NCBI RefSeq assembly: GCF_014852585.1
Contig: NZ_JACVBX010000014.1
Coordinates: forward strand, 104,294 to 168,293
Reading direction: 5' to 3'
DNA from: Pseudomonas sp. PDM18
Lineage (GTDB): Bacteria > Pseudomonadota > Gammaproteobacteria > Pseudomonadales > Pseudomonadaceae
Length of the DNA: 64,000 bases
The notes beneath the pieces are model-generated. The model had not been told where the DNA came from, did not search any database, and was given only the letters and a program-made list of their open reading frames with translations. Shown piece by piece: positions 59,782 to 64,000 of this stretch; position 1 is the stretch's first letter, and every line of letters begins with the position of its first letter. The position numbers and the translations under genes were made by a program.

Positions 59782-62700
59782 TTAAATTTCACCTCAACTT
59801 TAGGAGCCTTGATCCCTGGCGCACCAATTATATCTATCGTCCACTTCGCCCCTGTTTCAGCGCCTGAGGAAGAGCCGCTACGAAGATTCAACTTAACTCC
59901 ATCGCTTCGTACCAAAGTATACAACTCATGAAGCTGACCTCTAATCTCAATATTTTTTGGGACAGGCAACTCGCTCACACCTGCCAAGTTAGAGAAATAG
60001 CTTTTAACCATATCATCAGAAGCACCTATATACACTGGAGCATTTTTACTAACAACCGGATCTGCCCTTAAAACTACTCCATTAATACTCAGCGTAAAAT
60101 CTTTAGGAAGGGTAGCTTTATCTGCAAATTGGCTGATTAGCTCACTCATACTTCTCTGGGACTTAATACTCCTCTCGGCCTCAGACAATGCTGAAAGATT
60201 TCCGCCGACCTTGGGCTGTAAGCCATTACTTGTTTCCAAGTACAGCTTTCCGTCAGCCGCCAATACTTCCGTGTTACCTGTCTTGGTATTGATTACCCTA
60301 CGATAGCCATCTGGTAATCCTGCAGTCGCGGCAAATCCGGAGCCCGCTGTAGATCCTTCGCGATATCCGATTGGAAGCGTCGCGGCTGCATCTGCCCCTG
60401 CCGATACCTCCTTACCAATCAGGCCACCAAAGCCTCCCATACCTAGCGCAGTACCACCAGCCGTTGCCGCACCGAAGGGAACCTCGGCCCCCGCCAAACT
60501 CGCTTCAGTGCAGACAGCCGGGTTGGCTATACAGGCCATTAGCAGTTCCGGGCCTAGAGCCGCTGCTACCGGAGCCCCTACGCCCATTAGGACGGAAAGC
60601 ATCACGCCATTCGCACCGCCGCCTTCTTCAAAGATTTTTTCGGCATATTTGGCGCGGCAACTTTCTGTCGACATACCACCGCAATTGCCGGCGGCGGCGA
60701 ACTCTTCGACTTTTCTGTCTAGGTAGAGACGACTGCCTAGATCATTGTTTTCCACAGCTGTTTTGCCAGCTCCGGCGGCCGCGAAAGCACCGGCGCTATC
60801 GCCGCTAGCGAGGCCTCCGGCCATACCCGCAGCCAGAGTCGAAAGAGCAGATACGATCTGGCGTTCTTTTTCGGTGAGCTGGTCGTGAGGCTTGTTTGGG
60901 TAGAGCTGCTTAGCAATCAGCTCCCCCGTCGCAGCCCCCGCTGCACCAGCCATGCTGGAGTTGCCCTGAGCGTTGGCTACGATGGCACCAAGCACCGCCT
61001 GGGCCATGATGCGAGCGGTGTCGTTATCGCCGGTTTGGTCCTTGATCAGTTTCGCGATGTAGGGTGCCGAAGCGCCGGCCACTGCACCGCCGATGTCCCC
61101 TCCGGCCAGGTATTGCAGGGCGGCGGTGACGGCCTGGGCGGCTTTCTGGTATTCGCTGCCAGTGCCGTATTGGCGCATCACATCCTGATAAGCGGCGGTC
61201 GCTTCCAGTTGTTTCTGCGTGGGGTTGTCGATGCCCTGTTCTTTCAGTTCCTTGCGCCCGGCGTCCTTGGCGTTGATCTCGCCTTGAGTCCGGATGATGT
61301 CCATCGCCTGAGTGCCAATCTCGGCAATCAACTGCACTTCCTTCAGCCGGCGCTGTTCTTTCTCCTTGTCAAAGATCGGGCTGATGCTGCCGTTGGCGTG
61401 TTCGACGTCGCGGCTCAGGCTGGCCACGTCTTGCTGTTGGTTGGCACTGTCTCGAATGTCGATGGTGCCAGCGCTGATGGCCGAGCCGGTGGTGCCGCTG
61501 GCGCTGTCGCCGTGGTTGTAGGCGACGATCATGCCGCTGGGCATGTTGCTGATGAATTGGCCGCTGCCGTCGCTGGCGCTGCTGACGCTGACGCTCTGTT
61601 GCTGGCTCTTGTAGTCGGCCTTGTTCTCCAGGCTGCTCCAGCCCAGGGTGCCGGTGCTCAGGCGGTTCTTGTCGGCGTCGGCGGTGCTGGCGATGACGCT
61701 GCCGTCCAGTTGCGTGTGGTTGCCCACGGTGATCTGGAAGCCATCCTTGCCCGCGTATAGGCCGGTTTGCTCCTGCACGCTTTTGTAGTTGGAGTCGATC
61801 TTGCTCTGGCTGGCGCTGACGTTGGCGCTGCCGCCGCTACCGATGATGGCGACGCTGCCGCCGCCGCTGACGTTCTTCTGCTTGGCGTCGTAGTGGTCGC
61901 TGTCTTGCAGGCTATTCAGGGTCAGGTCGCGGCCGACGTTGGCGATGATCTGCTCGCCGTTGACCTGGGCCCCAATCAGGGAGGTATCGCGCCCGCTGAC
62001 CAGCGAGACTTTGTTGCCGGCATCGAGGGTGGTTTCGGTCCAGGTGGTGCCGGTGCCGATTTCCTTGCCAGAGCCTTGGTTGGCATTGGCGAAGATGCTC
62101 AGGCCTACGCCGTTGTCCGCGCTGTAGCCCAGGCTGATGCCCACTGCGCCGCCGCTGATCTTGTTCTTGCCGTCGAGCTTCTGGGTGTTGGCGGCGGCTT
62201 CCAGGGTGATGTCGCGGTTGGCCGCCAGCAGCATGTCGTTGCCAGCCTTGAGCTGGCTGCCCTGGATGCGGATGTCGCCGTCCTGCCCCACTGCGCCGCT
62301 GCCGGTGGCGAGGATGTTGAGGTTGTTGCCGGCGCTCAGGCTGCTGCCCTGGCTGACGCTCTGCTGCTGGGTCTGCTGCGAGCTGGACTTCTGCGAGCCG
62401 AGCGAGGCGCTGATGCCGAAGAACTGGCTGACGCCGCCTTCTGCCGTGCCTTGCTGGGCTGCCTGCCAGGCTTGCACGCCGGTCAGGCCAGCCTTGATGC
62501 CTTGCAGGGCGGAGACGCGAGAGTCGTCTTCGCGCCTGGCTTCCTTGGCGGTCTGGTAGCCCGCGTCCATCGCGCTGCCGACGCTGCCGGACAGGGCCAA
62601 GGTCAGGCCGCTGCTCTTGCTCTTGTAGGTCTGCTCACTGTGGTTTTCGTTCTGCGCCGCCAGGATGCTGACGTTCTGCCCGTTAAGGTTGATGTCCTTG

Positions 62701-64000
62701 CCGGCGATGACGTCGGAGCCACGGATGGTGAGGTCTTTGCCGGCCTGGATGTCGACGTTGCCGAGCACGCTTCCGATGGTGCTGCCGCGGGTTTGCTCGG
62801 TGTGGTTGGTGTCGGTGGCCTTGCTGCTGGCCGAGCCGAGGGTGAAGCCGATGCCGCCGCTGCTCATCACGCCGGATTTCTTTTTCGATTCGGCGTGACG
62901 GGTGTCGGTGCTTTCGGTGGCGCCGTCGATCAGGACGTTGCGCCCGGCGAGCAGGCTGGTGCCGTTGGTGGAGGCGACGTCGCTGCCGCTGACACCGATG
63001 TCCTGGCCGGCGCGGATGGCTATCTTGTCGGCGCTGACCAGCGAGCCAGCCTGGGTGGTGTAAAGGCTGCTGTCTTCGGTTTTCTTCTCTGAGCTGGAAA
63101 GCAGCCCACTGCTGCGCTTGGTCTTGCTGAGCGAGTGGCTGTCCGTTTCGGCTGCCGACTGCAGATTCACGTCACGGGCCGCGTAGAGGTAAGCCTCGTT
63201 GCTGGCACTGATGGTGCTGGCGGTGAGGTTAAGGTCCTGCCCCGCCATCGCCAGCAGATCGCCACCGGAAACAAGTTCAGCGCTGGTTTGCCGGGTTTGC
63301 CCTGTCTGCTCCTGGGTTCGGCTGTTGCTTGTCTTGCTGCGCACCTCGACGTTGGCGCTGTCTTCGACGGAGCGCAGGTTGATGTCACGGCTGGCGCTGG
63401 CGGTCAGGTCGCCCTTGGCGCTGGCCTTGCTGCCGGTCACGTTCAGGTCACGCCCGGCATCAAGGGTCAGGCTGCCGCCCGCACTGAGGCTGGAGCCGTG
63501 GTTCTGCTCGACGGTGGTAGTGGTGACGTGATGGCCGCCTTTCTGCACGTCACGCAGGCGGCTGGCGTCGGTGACGGCTTCGAGGTTGATATCGCGGCCG
63601 GCGCTGACGTAGGCGTCGCCGCCGCTGCTGACGGCGCCGCGGTTGGTGATGTCGCGGGCGGCGTCCAGGCTCAGGTCGCTGCGGGCGGTGATGCTGGCGC
63701 CGGCGTCGAGGAAGCTCTTGTATTCGCTGCCGCCGATGCTGGCTGTGACGGCGGTGCGGTCGTTGACGATATCGCCGCGCAGGGCGGTGAGGTCGATCTG
63801 GTCGCCGCGGATCTGCCCGGCGAGGGCGTTGCGGATGCTGTCGCCGGCCAAGAGGCTGACGCGCTCACCGGCGTCGACCAGGCCGCCCTGGAGGATGCTG
63901 CCACCGGCCACGGCGTTGAGGTCGTGGCTGGCGCGCAGGGTGCCGACGTTGAGCAGGTCGCCACCGGCCATGAGGTTGAGGTCGCGACCCTGGATGAGGC
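59778..64000 (-). CDS. cdiA: CdiA contact-dependent inhibition exoprotein, C-terminal part (runs off window)
   Basis: 1,397 codons from an internal Met at 63971 to the stop, and the frame stays open to the window edge, so the real start is outside. Codons to about 61500 are filamentous-haemagglutinin repeats forming a beta-helix (GGSLTLDAGRDLNVTGS, GAQVNGEQIIANVGRDLTLNS). Then a helical pre-toxin region (61500-60750) ending in GKTAVENN, the VENN motif after which the toxin is released. The last 320 residues are the variable toxin region (LPKDFTLSINGVVLRADPVV ... PKVEVKFK), not recognised. Delivered to neighbouring cells; cdiB must lie outside. Confidence 0.85.
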   Translation of the reverse strand, partial: LIQGRDLNLMAGGDLLNVGTLRASHDLNAVAGGSILQGGLVDAGERVSLLAGDSIRNALAGQIRGDQIDLTALRGDIVNDRTAVTASIGGSEYKSFLDAGASITARSDLSLDAARDITNRGAVSSGGDAYVSAGRDINLEAVTDASRLRDVQKGGHHVTTTTVEQNHGSSLSAGGSLTLDAGRDLNVTGSKASAKGDLTASASRDINLRSVEDSANVEVRSKTSNSRTQEQTGQTRQTSAELVSGGDLLAMAGQDLNLTASTISASNEAYLYAARDVNLQSAAETDSHSLSKTKRSSGLLSSSEKKTEDSSLYTTQAGSLVSADKIAIRAGQDIGVSGSDVASTNGTSLLAGRNVLIDGATESTDTRHAESKKKSGVMSSGGIGFTLGSASSKATDTNHTEQTRGSTIGSVLGNVDIQAGKDLTIRGSDVIAGKDINLNGQNVSILAAQNENHSEQTYKSKSSGLTLALSGSVGSAMDAGYQTAKEARREDDSRVSALQGIKAGLTGVQAWQAAQQGTAEGGVSQFFGISASLGSQKSSSQQTQQQSVSQGSSLSAGNNLNILATGSGAVGQDGDIRIQGSQLKAGNDMLLAANRDITLEAAANTQKLDGKNKISGGAVGISLGYSADNGVGLSIFANANQGSGKEIGTGTTWTETTLDAGNKVSLVSGRDTSLIGAQVNGEQIIANVGRDLTLNSLQDSDHYDAKQKNVSGGGSVAIIGSGGSANVSASQSKIDSNYKSVQEQTGLYAGKDGFQITVGNHTQLDGSVIASTADADKNRLSTGTLGWSSLENKADYKSQQQSVSVSSASDGSGQFISNMPSGMIVAYNHGDSASGTTGSAISAGTIDIRDSANQQQDVASLSRDVEHANGSISPIFDKEKEQRRLKEVQLIAEIGTQAMDIIRTQGEINAKDAGRKELKEQGIDNPTQKQLEATAAYQDVMRQYGTGSEYQKAAQAVTAALQYLAGGDIGGAVAGASAPYIAKLIKDQTGDNDTARIMAQAVLGAIVANAQGNSSMAGAAGAATGELIAKQLYPNKPHDQLTEKERQIVSALSTLAAGMAGGLASGDSAGAFAAAGAGKTAVENNDLGSRLYLDRKVEEFAAAGNCGGMSTESCRAKYAEKIFEEGGGANGVMLSVLMGVGAPVAAALGPELLMACIANPAVCTEASLAGAEVPFGAATAGGTALGMGGFGGLIGKEVSAGADAAATLPIGYREGSTAGSGFAATAGLPDGYRRVINTKTGNTEVLAADGKLYLETSNGLQPKVGGNLSALSEAERSIKSQRSMSELISQFADKATLPKDFTLSINGVVLRADPVVSKNAPVYIGASDDMVKSYFSNLAGVSELPVPKNIEIRGQLHELYTLVRSDGVKLNLRSGSSSGAETGAKWTIDIIGAPGIKAPKVEVKFK
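61110..61413. repeat. cdiA pre-toxin segment repeated at 58250-58553
   Basis: Copy of the direct repeat inside the intact cdiA gene; see 58250-58553. Homologous recombination between the copies would delete 2,860 bp, removing the present toxin domain and immunity gene. Confidence 0.9.

Noticed and set aside
61767..63092. 441-codon plus-strand frame inside cdiA
   Set aside because: Antisense to the beta-helix repeats; its Val/Gly/Asp-rich repetitive sequence mirrors the cdiA repeats.
60800..63900. Regular short repeats that might suggest a CRISPR array
   Set aside because: They are degenerate coding repeats of the haemagglutinin beta-helix in one long frame, with no constant repeat/unique spacer pattern.

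Overview
The window is chromosomal DNA of a high-GC Pseudomonas, close to the P. aeruginosa / P. nitroreducens / P. citronellolis branch. Three blocks follow gene orders I recall from P. aeruginosa PAO1: (i) 2.6-21.2 kb matches roughly PA5529 down to mifS-mifR; (ii) 24.3-39.7 kb matches PA4975-PA4983, the arginine transaminase (aru) region; (iii) 45.7-53.1 kb matches cbcV-cbcW-cbcX-sdaB-gbdR. These blocks are separate in PAO1, so the chromosome is rearranged relative to it. Pseudomonas-type REP palindromes fill many intergenic gaps. I saw no tRNA, rRNA, CRISPR array or complete insertion sequence.

Layout. 0-2.6 kb: surface-polysaccharide genes (partial glycosyltransferase, sulfotransferase, ABC export pair). 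2.6-6.5 kb: a monovalent cation/proton antiporter, a Tim44-domain membrane protein, a SUKH-family protein and a small lipoprotein. 6.5-12 kb: a GntR-controlled catabolic cluster (two short-chain dehydrogenases, class III aminotransferase, glutamine-synthetase-like ligase) with two TGTGATCACA-type operators in the divergent promoter. 12-21 kb: thioesterase, YbaL-type antiporter, pdxY, a hydrolase and MifS/MifR. 21-24.2 kb: a membrane protein, a small exported protein, a LysR regulator and two intergenic small-RNA candidates with strong terminators.

24.3-39.7 kb: the aru region. AruH transaminates arginine, AruI decarboxylates 2-ketoarginine and an aldehyde dehydrogenase would give 4-guanidinobutyrate. 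An acyl-CoA ligase, acyl-CoA dehydrogenase and enoyl-CoA hydratase precede these genes on the same strand. A permease, the AruS hybrid kinase, a periplasmic binding protein and AruR complete the block. 39.8-45.3 kb: a BetI-like TetR regulator and a divergent polyamine-type binding protein / class III aminotransferase / LuxR set. The TetR promoter and the aru structural-gene promoter share an identical 15-bp operator-like sequence. 45.7-53.1 kb: choline/betaine/carnitine ABC transporter with two paralogous binding proteins, serine dehydratase and GbdR, with 21-bp-phased direct repeats that look like AraC-family sites.

54.7-64 kb is the accessory region and the most interesting part: the 3' end of a cdiA contact-dependent-inhibition gene (running off the window), its immunity gene, and a tandem array of displaced toxin/immunity modules. 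Immunity genes stay intact while most toxins are truncated or frameshifted. One orphan toxin module is an exception: it has no start of its own but carries a near-identical copy of the cdiA pre-toxin region, so a single recombination could install it as the active toxin. The array ends at a mid-cdiA fragment fused to a transposase remnant.
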